From assembly GCF_900102945.1 (NCBI RefSeq), contig NZ_FNGI01000001.1, positions 1-64,000 of the forward strand: a DNA stretch of 64,000 nt, read 5' to 3'. The position numbers and the translations under genes were made by a program. The stretch comes from Modicisalibacter muralis (GTDB lineage: Bacteria; Pseudomonadota; Gammaproteobacteria; Pseudomonadales; Halomonadaceae). Positions 18,363-26,582 of the stretch are shown here, piece by piece. The first letter of the stretch is position 1, and each line of letters begins with the position of its first letter. Below the pieces are notes generated by a model that saw nothing but the letters and a program-made list of their open reading frames with translations, was not told the origin of the DNA and searched no databases.

Positions 18363-18923
18363 ATGACCGATGCCGTCGACAGCCTCCATCGGACCCGTGC
18401 CTGGGTCGAGAATTTCGTGGTCGGCCTGGATATCTGCCCCTTCGCCCGGCGCGAACTCGAACGCGACAGTATTCGCTACGTCCCGGTATCGGCGGCTTCG
18501 CCCGAGCAGGCATTGCTGGCACTGATCGACGAATGCCAGCGACTCGATAGCGACGCCAGTATAGAAACTACGCTGGTCGTGCTGACCGACGGCGCGGAGG
18601 TTTTCGACGACTATCTCGATCTGCTGGGGCTGGCCGAGGCATTGCTCGACGATCAGGGCTATGAGGGGGTCTATCAACTGGCCAGTTTTCATCCCGATTA
18701 CTGCTTCGATGGTGTCGCCGAGGACGACCCCGCCAATTACACCAACCGTTCGCCGCACCCGATGCTGCATTTATTGCGCGAGGCGGGCGTGGAGCAGGCG
18801 TTGTCTCGCTTCGCCCACCCCGAGCGGATTCCCGAACGCAACGTCGAGACGCTGAGGCGCCTGGGAAATCGGGCGCTGGCCGAACGACTGCTCGCCTGTT
18901 GTCGGTCGACTGGCGGGCGGTGA
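18363..18923 (+). CDS. DUF1415 family protein
   Basis: 186 residues from the ATG that aligns with the usual DUF1415 N-terminus (WVENFVVGLDICPFARRE). The frame is open from 18282 but the extra 27 residues look like leader. The family has no established function. Conserved cysteine in ICPFA and the FHPDYCF and NRSPHPMLHLLRE motifs are present. It is probably cytosolic, with no signal or membrane segment. Confidence 0.85.
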   Translation: MTDAVDSLHRTRAWVENFVVGLDICPFARRELERDSIRYVPVSAASPEQALLALIDECQRLDSDASIETTLVVLTDGAEVFDDYLDLLGLAEALLDDQGYEGVYQLASFHPDYCFDGVAEDDPANYTNRSPHPMLHLLREAGVEQALSRFAHPERIPERNVETLRRLGNRALAERLLACCRSTGGR

Positions 18924-19030
18924 CCATCCATGCCTTGAAACACCGCGCCGCATGCCGCATCAATCAAGGAGGTGAGACGGATTGTTCACGACGCCGACAT
19001 CGCTTCTCGCTTCGATAGGCGATGTCTCAG

Positions 19031-19169
19031 AGGGTGTTTACAAAAGTCACGAGCGACGGCCAGACAAGGCGAAATCGGGCGAAGAAGCGGAGTTTACAAA
19101 CGGTAAATGAGCATTTTTGAGCACGATTTCAACGCAGAATGGGCGAGCGCAGTAATTTGTAAGCACCCT
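19031..19169. mobile_element. MITE-like element with 14-bp terminal inverted repeats
   Basis: The ends AGGGTGTTTACAAA and TTTGTAAGCACCCT are inverted repeats with one mismatch, and the 139-bp element is flanked by a perfect 5-bp direct repeat CTCAG (19026-19030 and 19170-19174), the footprint of transposition. There is no coding capacity. The interior includes AAGCGGAGTTTACAAACG and GAGCATTTTTGAGC, which I believe recur in many gammaproteobacterial genomes (from memory, not checked). The rest of the 337-bp gap (18924-19260) holds only the osmC leader. Confidence 0.7.
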
Positions 19170-19260
19170 CTCAGCGGGAAGTGGCGGCCAGCGACTATAG
19201 TCAATTGTGGGATGGGTGGCCCGCCGGGCCGCCTTGGCAAGCCGACGTAAAGGAGACGTT

Positions 19261-19692
19261 ATGAGCATCGAGAAGAAAGGATCCGCCGAATGGCAGGGTA
19301 GCCTGAAGCAGGGCAAGGGAACGGTTTCCACCGAGAGTGGCGCGCTCAAGCAAATTCCCTATGGCTTCAATACGCGTTTCGAGGGGCAGGCCGGCACCAA
19401 CCCCGAGGAATTGATCGGCGCGGCGCATGCCAGTTGCTATTCGATGGCGCTGTCGATGATTCTGGGCGAGGCGGATCTCGAAGCGGAGAGCATCAAGACC
19501 GAAGCCACGGTGACGCTGAAAGAGGACGATGGCGGATTCACGATTTCCGCCATTCATCTTGACACTACCGCCAGAATTCCCGGCGCCGATCAGGCCAAGT
19601 TCGACGAAGCGGCCAATAAGGCGAAGGAGGGCTGTCCGGTCTCCAAGCTATTCAAGGCCGAGATTACCCTGGACGCCAAACTCGAGAGTTGA
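19261..19692 (+). CDS. osmC: OsmC/Ohr family peroxide reductase
   Basis: 143 residues, the standard OsmC length, from the ATG behind AAAGGAGACGTT. The frame extends upstream but the ribosome site fixes this start. The two redox cysteines are C59 (AHASCYSMAL) and C125 (EGCPVSKLF). OsmC-type enzymes reduce organic and inorganic hydroperoxides and are osmotically induced in several gammaproteobacteria. The 3' hairpin is shared with the convergent amidotransferase gene. Confidence 0.93.
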   Translation: MSIEKKGSAEWQGSLKQGKGTVSTESGALKQIPYGFNTRFEGQAGTNPEELIGAAHASCYSMALSMILGEADLEAESIKTEATVTLKEDDGGFTISAIHLDTTARIPGADQAKFDEAANKAKEGCPVSKLFKAEITLDAKLES

Positions 19693-19710
19693 TATCGCCA
19701 TTCGACCCAT

Positions 19711-19735
19711 GAAGCCGGTCCTGGTGGCCGGCTTC
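19711..19735. terminator. Bidirectional stem-loop between osmC and the amidotransferase gene
   Basis: GAAGCCGG pairs with CCGGCTTC (8 bp, 9-nt loop) in the 55-bp gap between two converging genes. T-rich sequence is weak on both sides. Confidence 0.55.
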
Positions 19736-19747
19736 GTCGTGTTCGAC

Positions 19748-20437
19748 TCAGTGGGCCGTCGAGGCCTGACTGGCGTGCTCGGTGGCGGCATCGACCAGCG
19801 CGCGAATCAGGCGCTGCTGTGGACGATTGAAGATCAGAAACTCGGGGTGCCACTGCACGCCGATGAGAAAACCATGGCGGTGGCTCTCGATGGCCTGGAC
19901 CAGCCCGTCGCGGTCGCGGGCGACGATGTCGATCCCTTCGCCGGGATTGTCGATGGCCTGATGATGCAGGCTGTTTACCTGACACCAACTGACTTTCACG
20001 ATGTCGTGCAACTGACTGCCTGCGACGACGTCGACGGTCTTGCTCGGCAATACGGTGCGACGTTTCCTGACATGCTCGAAGGCGGTATGGATATCGCTGA
20101 TCAGCGAACCGCCGAGATACACATTGATGATCTGCGCTCCGCGACAGATACCCAATACCGGGCAGCCGTCGGGCACGAAGCGCTCGAGCAGCTCGAGCTC
20201 CAGGGTGTCGCGTTGCGGATCGACGCGCACGTCGAGTTGCACCTCGCCGCCGTAAAGGTGCGCGCCGATATCGTCGCCGCCACCGACCACCAAGCCATCC
20301 AGGCCATCCGGATCGGGCTTCGCGGGTGACAGCCGCACCGGCTGGCCACCGGCACGCCATACCGCCAACCAGTCGCACCACCAGGCAAGCAGGCTCTTGT
20401 GATCCGAGGTGGTGATGCCGATCCGTGGTCGTGTCAT
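19748..20437 (-). CDS. Class I glutamine amidotransferase / peptidase C26 (gamma-glutamyl hydrolase-like)
   Basis: 229 residues from the ATG that overlaps the amidoligase stop by four bases. An ATG 15 bases upstream is possible. The triad is C98 in LGICRGAQ, H197 and E199 in VQWHPEF, with NSLHHQA typical of PuuD-like gamma-glutamyl-GABA hydrolases. Such proteins cleave gamma-glutamyl amides. It is translationally coupled to an amidoligase, a pairing known from comparative studies of amidoligase operons. It could edit, process or recycle the amidoligase product (inference). Confidence 0.88.
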   Translation of the reverse strand: MTRPRIGITTSDHKSLLAWWCDWLAVWRAGGQPVRLSPAKPDPDGLDGLVVGGGDDIGAHLYGGEVQLDVRVDPQRDTLELELLERFVPDGCPVLGICRGAQIINVYLGGSLISDIHTAFEHVRKRRTVLPSKTVDVVAGSQLHDIVKVSWCQVNSLHHQAIDNPGEGIDIVARDRDGLVQAIESHRHGFLIGVQWHPEFLIFNRPQQRLIRALVDAATEHASQASTAH

Positions 20438-21429
20438 GCGTCGTGCATCCATTCTTTGAGCTGGTCCAGCCAGCGTGTGACCGGTGATCGGCGATGATGA
20501 TCGATATAGGCCTCGCTACGCTCGGCCAGCCGTTCGGGGTCGGTGGCCAGGCGTTCGACCTCGATCCAGCGATTCCATTCACACACTGCGTTCCAGTCGG
20601 GTCGCGACAACTGGGCGTTCGGCAGGCGATAGTGAAAGGTCGGTCGTGGCTTGACCAGCGGGTCGGCTAGTAACCCGCTGGGAAAATCAGGGCGCAGATA
20701 CGCGAACAGCGGCAGCAGATCCAACTCGCGATTGCGGGTCGAGTTGTCGATCAGGTAATCGGCGATCAGCGTGTCGAGATTGGGCGTGTAATCGGGATCG
20801 AGAACCTTGAATGCATACTCCTTGGGGAAGGGGTTGGCGTGCGGCAATATCCCGCGCGTGAAGTCGATATCAATTTCCTCGCGCAGCCATTCGGCGAGAA
20901 TCAGATAGGCGCGCAGGTATGCCAGCAAGGTGGCGGCATCGGTGCCCGGCACCTCGGGATTGAGATGTAGGCCGAAGGCGTAAAACAGGCTGTCATGGGT
21001 GTCGCGAGCGCCTTGCAGGCGTAGCGCGCCGAATAAGGCATCGAGTTCATTGAGTGCCAGCCAGGGCAGCGGTGGGCAGACGATTTCGGTGGGTACCACG
21101 CCGGCCACGGCGTCGCCGATCAGTTGGCGGGTGCGATTGTGTAGATCGAGGCGCCAATGGTTCCATTCGTCACCCTTGGCCTCGGCTTTTTCCACGACCT
21201 TGGCGTCCGGGTGCGCGTAGGTGGTATCCAGCTCGATAGTGAATTCGCCCCAGCGGGTCTCGATCACCTTGAAGCGATGCGGGCTCAGCGTAATGCAGCG
21301 ACCGCCGAAGTGATCGATCACCAACTCGGCCGCCTTGGCCGGTGCAATGGCGGCGAACTCGATCTCCACGCCGACACGGCGCAAATGACCCTCGCCGGTG
21401 CGAGGTTGCGGGGGAGCATTGGGATTCAC
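20434..21429 (-). CDS. Amidoligase (COOH-NH2 ligase, Amidoligase_2 family)
   Basis: 331 residues from a GTG preceded by AGGAG. An ATG 24 bases upstream lacks a ribosome site. The glutamine-synthetase-like signature GVEIEFAA lies near residue 20, with ELDTTYAHP, IVCPPLP and FGLHLNPEVP following. The last matches the conserved H-x-N-P active-site strand of this family. Members form amide bonds using ATP, but product and partner substrates are mostly unknown. It starts a two-gene operon with the C26 amidotransferase and is divergent from manC. Confidence 0.82.
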   Translation of the reverse strand: MNPNAPPQPRTGEGHLRRVGVEIEFAAIAPAKAAELVIDHFGGRCITLSPHRFKVIETRWGEFTIELDTTYAHPDAKVVEKAEAKGDEWNHWRLDLHNRTRQLIGDAVAGVVPTEIVCPPLPWLALNELDALFGALRLQGARDTHDSLFYAFGLHLNPEVPGTDAATLLAYLRAYLILAEWLREEIDIDFTRGILPHANPFPKEYAFKVLDPDYTPNLDTLIADYLIDNSTRNRELDLLPLFAYLRPDFPSGLLADPLVKPRPTFHYRLPNAQLSRPDWNAVCEWNRWIEVERLATDPERLAERSEAYIDHHRRSPVTRWLDQLKEWMHDA

Positions 21430-21552
21430 GCGACTCTCCTGCGAGTGGACCATCCCATTGCAGCGGTTGCCGCCTCTGTTTGCAAGCTAGCGGGCTGGCC
21501 GCCTTTGGTGGCAAGCTGAGAGTTCATGGTGATCGAGTCTCGAGGAGTTGCG

Positions 21553-23001
21553 ATGACGGACCACTGCGTTCCCGTGATTCTTGCCGGTGGCAGCGGCACT
21601 CGGTTGTGGCCGTTGTCGAGGCGGCTGCGGCCAAAGCAGTTTCTCGCTCTTGGCGAGGTCGACGGAGCCAGCTTGCTGCAACGGACCCTGACGCGACTCA
21701 CGGGTTTGACCAGCGCTGCACCGATCGTGGTGTGCGGCGAGGACCATCGCTTCCTTGCTGCCGAACAGCTACGCCAGTCGGGATTGAATGACGTCACGCT
21801 GCTGATCGAACCCGAGGGGCGTAACACCGCGCCGAGCTTGACGTTGGCGTCTCTCGAAGCGATTAGCCGGGGCGACGATCCGCTGTTGCTGGTATTGCCC
21901 GCCGATCATGCGATTGCCGATGAAGTGGCGTTTCGTACAGCGTTGAGTCAGGGACTGGAACTGGCCGAGGCCGGTTGGCTGGTGACGTTGGGCATTGCAC
22001 CGACGCGCGCCGAGACCGGTTATGGCTATCTTCGCCGTGGCGAGCCGCTCGGCGTGGGTGCTCATCGTGTCGCCGCCTTCGTCGAGAAACCCGACACGGC
22101 GCGTGCCAAGGATTATCTCGCCAGTGGCGATCATTTGTGGAACAGCGGTGTTTTCCTGTTGCGGGCCAGCGTTTGGCTGGCCGCCATCGAGCGCTTCGCG
22201 CCAGCGATCCTCGCTGCCTGCCGCGAGGCCTGGGCGGGGCGGCACGGCGACCTGGATTTTCTGCGCCCCGAGCGCGAGGCCTTCCTGGCGTGTCCGGCGG
22301 ACTCCATCGACTACGCGGTGATGGAGCGTGCCGACGACATCGTCGTGGTGACGCTGGACGCCGGCTGGAACGATCTCGGCGACTGGCAGGCGCTGTGGCG
22401 CTCGCTGCCCCGTGACGCCGACGATAACAGCGCCCATGGCGATGTCATGCTGGAAAAGTCGCATGGCTGCCTGGTGCATGCCGATAGCCGTTTGGTGGCG
22501 GCGTTGGGCGTCGACAACCTGGTGATCGTCGAGACCGCCGACGCCGTGCTGGTGGCCGCTCGCGACCGCATACAGCAGCTCCGGGCGCTGGTCGAACGGC
22601 TCGATGGGCGGGAAGAAGTCGAGCAGCACCCGCAAGTGCTGCGCCCGTGGGGTGATTTTCGGCGGATCGATCGCGGCCGGCGTTTTCAGGTCAAGCATAT
22701 TACCGTCAAACCTGGCGAGGGGTTGTCGCTGCAACGTCACCATCACCGCGCCGAACACTGGGTCGTGGTCGCCGGTACCGCCAGGGTAATCAACGGCGAG
22801 CGAAGCTATCTGGTCAGCGAGAATCAATCCACCTATGTTCCCATCGGCCAGGCGCATTCGCTGGAAAACCCCGGGCGAGTGCCATTGGAGTTGATCGAGA
22901 TTCAGTCCGGGGATTATCTGGGCGAGGATGACATCGAGCGTCTCGCCGATCGTTATGGCCGTGACGCGACACCGGGTGCGCACGGCGAGGAGCCGACATG
23001 A
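21553..23001 (+). CDS. manC: Mannose-1-phosphate guanylyltransferase / mannose-6-phosphate isomerase
   Basis: 482 residues from the ATG behind GAGGAG, although the frame opens earlier. The N-terminal nucleotidyltransferase has AGGSGTRLWPLSRRLRPKQF at residue 9, the FVEKPD metal/substrate motif near 180 and WNSGVF near 198. The C-terminal cupin isomerase domain (about 350-470) has QRHHHRAEHWVVVAGTA and the STYVPIGQAHSLENPG zinc-site segment. It makes GDP-mannose. It overlaps the creatininase gene by four bases. Confidence 0.93.
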   Translation: MTDHCVPVILAGGSGTRLWPLSRRLRPKQFLALGEVDGASLLQRTLTRLTGLTSAAPIVVCGEDHRFLAAEQLRQSGLNDVTLLIEPEGRNTAPSLTLASLEAISRGDDPLLLVLPADHAIADEVAFRTALSQGLELAEAGWLVTLGIAPTRAETGYGYLRRGEPLGVGAHRVAAFVEKPDTARAKDYLASGDHLWNSGVFLLRASVWLAAIERFAPAILAACREAWAGRHGDLDFLRPEREAFLACPADSIDYAVMERADDIVVVTLDAGWNDLGDWQALWRSLPRDADDNSAHGDVMLEKSHGCLVHADSRLVAALGVDNLVIVETADAVLVAARDRIQQLRALVERLDGREEVEQHPQVLRPWGDFRRIDRGRRFQVKHITVKPGEGLSLQRHHHRAEHWVVVAGTARVINGERSYLVSENQSTYVPIGQAHSLENPGRVPLELIEIQSGDYLGEDDIERLADRYGRDATPGAHGEEPT

Positions 23002-23798
23002 GCGAGCGTTGGCAGGACCTGACCAGTGTCGAACTGAGCAAGGCGATCCATGCAGATAGTGTTGCGGTGTTGCCGCTGGCGGCCATCGAACAGCATGGCG
23101 CGCATTTACCCCTATCGACCGATCTGGATATCGCTGAAGGGCTGCTCGCCTCGGCAGTCGCGGCATTACCCGAGGACTTCCCGCTGCTTGTGTTGCCACC
23201 GATGTCGGTGGGGGCAAGCCATGAACACGCCGGTTTTCCCGGTACGTTGAGCCTGCCACCTGGAGTCGCTATCGCGGTGATCGAAGCCTATGGCGACTCA
23301 CTGTCGCGTGCCGGCGTGCGTCGGCTGGTGCTGCTCAACAGCCATGGCGGCAACAAGGCGGTGGCCGATATCGCCGCGCTCAAGCTGCGCGAACGCTGGG
23401 GCATGCTGGTGGTCAAGGCCAACTACTTTCGCTTCGCCGCGCCGGCGCAAGCGTTACCGGTGGATGAGTTGCGCCATGGCCTGCATGGCGGCGCGCTGGA
23501 AACGGCGATGATGTTGCACCTGGCACCCCACAAGGTACGTCGCGAGCATCTCGACCACCCGCCATCGCGAGGCGAGGCGATGGCCCGGCAAGGCTTGACG
23601 CTGGGGCCGGAAGGCGAGGCGGCCTTCGCCTGGCTGGCCGAAGACCTTCACCCCGGCGGTGTGGTCGGCGACGCGCGGCTGGCCAATGCGGAACTCGGCG
23701 AGCGCCTGGTCAGCCATTACGGCGCGACGCTGGCGACCGTCATCAGCGAGACCCGCGCCATGGATATCGACGATTTCGAGGCACGTTTTCAGAAGTAA
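22998..23798 (+). CDS. Creatininase-family amidohydrolase
   Basis: 266 residues. Metal-binding residues are E31 and H33 (AIEQHGAHLP), D42 (STDLD), a late His in LLNSHGGN and Glu in GALETAM. The superfamily includes creatininase, the archaeal riboflavin/F420 formamide deformylase ArfB, and MftE peptidase. The protein therefore hydrolyses a C-N bond in a cyclic amide, formamide or peptide. It is coupled to manC by ATGA. A role with the nearby riboflavin-like locus (26.6 kb onwards) is conceivable but unproven. Confidence 0.88.
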   Translation: MSERWQDLTSVELSKAIHADSVAVLPLAAIEQHGAHLPLSTDLDIAEGLLASAVAALPEDFPLLVLPPMSVGASHEHAGFPGTLSLPPGVAIAVIEAYGDSLSRAGVRRLVLLNSHGGNKAVADIAALKLRERWGMLVVKANYFRFAAPAQALPVDELRHGLHGGALETAMMLHLAPHKVRREHLDHPPSRGEAMARQGLTLGPEGEAAFAWLAEDLHPGGVVGDARLANAELGERLVSHYGATLATVISETRAMDIDDFEARFQK

Positions 23799-23920
23799 GG
23801 GCCACTGCAGATTGGTATAAAACTCAAGCGCAGGCCGCCCATCGCTGCATGCCTGATTAATTTTGACTGCGGAGCGGAGATATCCAGGCCGACGAAGCTG
23901 CCCGCGGGAGATTTCCTGAT

Positions 23921-24523
23921 TTAATATCCAGGCATGATAAGCTGAAGATAGCGACCTTGCTCCAAACTCTGGATGGTCTTTTTTGCCAGCAGATAATCAG
24001 GGCTTCCTTGAGATTTTTTCTGTTGCAAATAGCGAGTTTTTAAATCCTGCCGGTTACCACTGTTTGCGAGGTAGGCCGCCGCAACCCAGTTGATATCGAT
24101 AGGCTCACCTTCTTGGTGCTGTTTCGCCCATTCTTTCTCTAATGCTGCATAACAAGGGATAGCGGCTTTTTTTCCTTGGCTACGTTCTTTTAGCAGGCAC
24201 TCAAGCATATTTAGAGAACGATCCTTCGGCTTTATCTCCTGGGCGCTAATTATATCCTTCAATGCTTTTTCATAACGGCGTTCGTATATGTTTATGTTGG
24301 CGCGTGTGACGAGTGAAGGTACATGGTTTGGAGCAATTCCCAATGACTCGTTGACTAGGTCAAGTGCTGTTGAAACTTTCTTGTCGCTGCTATTCGCAAC
24401 ACCTTGTGCCAATGTCGAAGCAGCTTCTTTCTGTAATTTTACTGCTCGCTCACTGGTTTGAGGCTGGCAGGCCAATAGAGCAAGCGACATTATAAGTACG
24501 CCAAAAATAGTCAAGAGTTTCAT
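23921..24523 (-). CDS. Lipoprotein with TPR-like helices, possible orphan immunity protein
   Basis: 200 residues. Lipobox LLAC with the lipidated Cys at 19. The mature part is helical, with repeats resembling tetratricopeptide units (ALDLVNESLGIAPNHVPSLVTRAN, then ALKDIISAQEIKPKDRSLNML split over two helices). It would be anchored in the periplasm. Upstream on the same strand lies a dead fragment of the PAAR effector tail, so it may be an immunity protein left behind after a toxin exchange (inference). The base composition is lower in GC than the host genes. Confidence 0.75.
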   Translation of the reverse strand: MKLLTIFGVLIMSLALLACQPQTSERAVKLQKEAASTLAQGVANSSDKKVSTALDLVNESLGIAPNHVPSLVTRANINIYERRYEKALKDIISAQEIKPKDRSLNMLECLLKERSQGKKAAIPCYAALEKEWAKQHQEGEPIDINWVAAAYLANSGNRQDLKTRYLQQKKSQGSPDYLLAKKTIQSLEQGRYLQLIMPGY

Positions 24524-24550
24524 TTGTTCACCACAGCATTCCTCCCATAA

Positions 24551-24620
24551 CCCCCACCAATAAACTTCCCGGCTTCGGTGTGTTTGACCCGGTTACATTG
24601 GTTTCACGTCCGATGGCGCA
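24551..24620 (-). pseudogene. Frameshifted remnant of the PAAR effector C-terminus
   Basis: About 70 bp (24551-24620) closely match 25197-25270 inside the PAAR effector gene, in the same orientation. The intact gene reads GREDQCGRVKY here. The copy has lost one base, reads out of frame as GRETNVTGSNT, and reaches a stop at 24528-24530. It is therefore the leftover of a second effector-tail module, between the putative immunity gene and the lipoprotein gene. Confidence 0.75.
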
Positions 24621-24625
24621 GATAT

Positions 24626-25003
24626 CTAAAGTCTTTTTATTAGCTCCTCCCAAGCCCAAAAACCGAACATAAAAACGCACAGGCATACAGTGATATGGCA
24701 AGGGGTTAAAATCCAGGCCTTTAAAGACCTAGGTATTTTTTCAATATCTTCCATGCTGGCTAATTTATGTCGATGATAAAAGTTTGGTCGCGCTAATACA
24801 CCTCCGAGACGCATTAATCTCATTGTTTTTCCTATTGGCCCACTCTTCCATATGTAACGCTGAGTGATCACTTCAGATGAATTTTTTAGGTATTCTTCAG
24901 CTTCTTCAAGCTTTGAATAAGATACATATAATATAAAGAAAATATCTAAAAAACATAAAATGAAAAAACCAGTCCAGATGTATGCATAAGTATCCTCGCT
25001 CAT
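24626..25003 (-). CDS. Two-helix membrane protein, candidate effector immunity protein
   Basis: 125 residues with transmembrane segments near residues 8-30 and 98-120 and a basic loop between. The start overlaps the PAAR effector stop by four bases, the usual coupling of type VI effector and immunity genes. An inner-membrane location would suit neutralising the glycine-rich, membrane-targeting effector tail. No recognised family. AT-rich relative to neighbours. Confidence 0.7.
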   Translation of the reverse strand: MSEDTYAYIWTGFFILCFLDIFFILYVSYSKLEEAEEYLKNSSEVITQRYIWKSGPIGKTMRLMRLGGVLARPNFYHRHKLASMEDIEKIPRSLKAWILTPCHITVCLCVFMFGFWAWEELIKRL

Positions 25004-26439
25004 GGAGTTAGGCCCTTGTAAATAAGCTCGCCAGCATCCTCTCCACGTGAACTACCTACGATACCCCCTACGACACCAGCTCCACCTACAACAACAAGTC
25101 CACAGATGATGCCGCCAACTCCGGCAGTTGCGAAACCTATAGCCGTACAAACTGTTCCCGCAAAATATGTAGCACCGGCTGTCGCAAGAGCGCCTCCACC
25201 CACCCCACCAATAAACTTCCCGGCCTCGGTGTATTTGACCCGGCCACATTGATCTTCGCGGCCAGTGGTGCAGGCTTCCTGAACCCTGGCATAGGATGCC
25301 ACACCTCCCAGCCCCACGCCGATCCAGCCACCGGCCTTGATGTACTTGGCGGCCCTGGCGACACCGTCGATATGCGTTGCGTAACCCGGGATGTCGCTCA
25401 CGCCGCCTTCGCGCCAGTGATGCGTCAGGCTGCGGGTCGAGATGCCGAGCGCGTGGCGCAGCGAGGGATGGTCGGGAAAGCCGATGCCCCGACGCACCAG
25501 CGGCCCCAACGAGCCGTTCAACTGGGTGAAGAGCCGGCGGCGCTTGGCGAAGAAATCCGGGTTGTTGAGGTTGCCATGCTCGGCAAAGCTACGCTGATGG
25601 AGTTGCTCGATGCTGCGTAGCGTGCGTTCGACCGTTGTCAGGTGCTTGCCGACCATGGCGGTGGCCGCGCCCACGCCGGCCGAGGAGTAGTCGAGAAACG
25701 CCCCGATGGCGTCGTAGTTCTCGACCATGAATCGAGCGTCTTCATCACTCAACGAGGCCAGCGCGGCATCGACCCGGTTCGCCGCGTCGCGAAGCCGGGC
25801 GTCTTCGGCCGTGCATTGCAGGTTGTCGGGATCGCTGAGCACGGCCATTTGTCCGGGCTTGGCCCGCTCGGCGAGATGTGGATTCAGCGCGCGAAATTTA
25901 TCGATTGCCTCGGGCTTCGCCCGGCCGAGTAGCTCGGCTTCGAGTTCTCGGCCTGACATCGGCCGTTCGACGATATGAAAGCCCGGTGCGACGCCGCTAG
26001 TGTCATCATCGTCGATTGGTGCGGTTGCCGCCGTTGCCGAGAAAGCAGTGGTCGGTTGAGCACTGGCTTGCGAGGCTGGCGCACCCGAAGCCGCAATCGC
26101 GTCATCGATGGCGTCAGTGGTCATGGCGCTGTCAGCGGGAGCGGATTGCTGAAACCGAAACCCGCCGATCTCGATACTCGTCGGCGAGCCGGTGGTCACG
26201 CTCGAACCGGTAATGACTTTGCCACCGCACGAAGTCTGGCTGCCGTTGATCGCGGCGGGGCTGTCTTCGATCTCGAACCAGTCGGCGCCGGTGGTAATCG
26301 TCGCCCCGCAGGAGCTCATGTCGCCGATGCGTGCCGCCGGGATATCGTCGACGAAGACCGTGCTCGCGCCACTGACGATCTTGTGCGGGCCGCCGTTACA
26401 CTTGCAGACGACCTTGTCGCCGATTTTTGCCAGATCCAC
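25000..26439 (-). CDS. PAAR-domain type VI secretion effector with glycine-zipper tail
   Basis: 479 residues from a GTG six bases after AAGGAG. An upstream ATG gives 20 extra residues with no ribosome site. The PAAR spike domain is at about 1-90 (VCKCNGGPHKIVSGA, IGDMSSCGATITTG, INGSQTSCGGKVITGS). A LysM-like segment follows near 150-200 (FRALNPHL, KPGQMAVLSDP), then a helical region. The last 110 residues are hydrophobic and rich in GxxxG-like repeats (WIGVGLGGVAS, GGVGGGALA, GVGGIICGLVVVGG), as in pore-forming effectors. No vgrG or other secretion gene is in the window. Function inferred from architecture. Confidence 0.82.
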   Translation of the reverse strand: MDLAKIGDKVVCKCNGGPHKIVSGASTVFVDDIPAARIGDMSSCGATITTGADWFEIEDSPAAINGSQTSCGGKVITGSSVTTGSPTSIEIGGFRFQQSAPADSAMTTDAIDDAIAASGAPASQASAQPTTAFSATAATAPIDDDDTSGVAPGFHIVERPMSGRELEAELLGRAKPEAIDKFRALNPHLAERAKPGQMAVLSDPDNLQCTAEDARLRDAANRVDAALASLSDEDARFMVENYDAIGAFLDYSSAGVGAATAMVGKHLTTVERTLRSIEQLHQRSFAEHGNLNNPDFFAKRRRLFTQLNGSLGPLVRRGIGFPDHPSLRHALGISTRSLTHHWREGGVSDIPGYATHIDGVARAAKYIKAGGWIGVGLGGVASYARVQEACTTGREDQCGRVKYTEAGKFIGGVGGGALATAGATYFAGTVCTAIGFATAGVGGIICGLVVVGGAGVVGGIVGSSRGEDAGELIYKGLTP

Positions 26440-26582
26440 CGCTGGCTCCTTGATGTCCGAACGAGAGCGATACCGATGAACGGCAATTGTACCTGCCAAA
26501 CGGCGCCGGGCTTGTAAGCCATAGACGACAGTTTTTGTAGGAAATATCTTACATTCACCAGCCGCCGGTAGAGATTGCCCCT

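Noticed and set aside
21769-23259. 496-residue minus-strand frame opposite manC and the creatininase gene
   Set aside because: No domain or start signal; manC and the creatininase both have complete active-site motifs on the plus strand.
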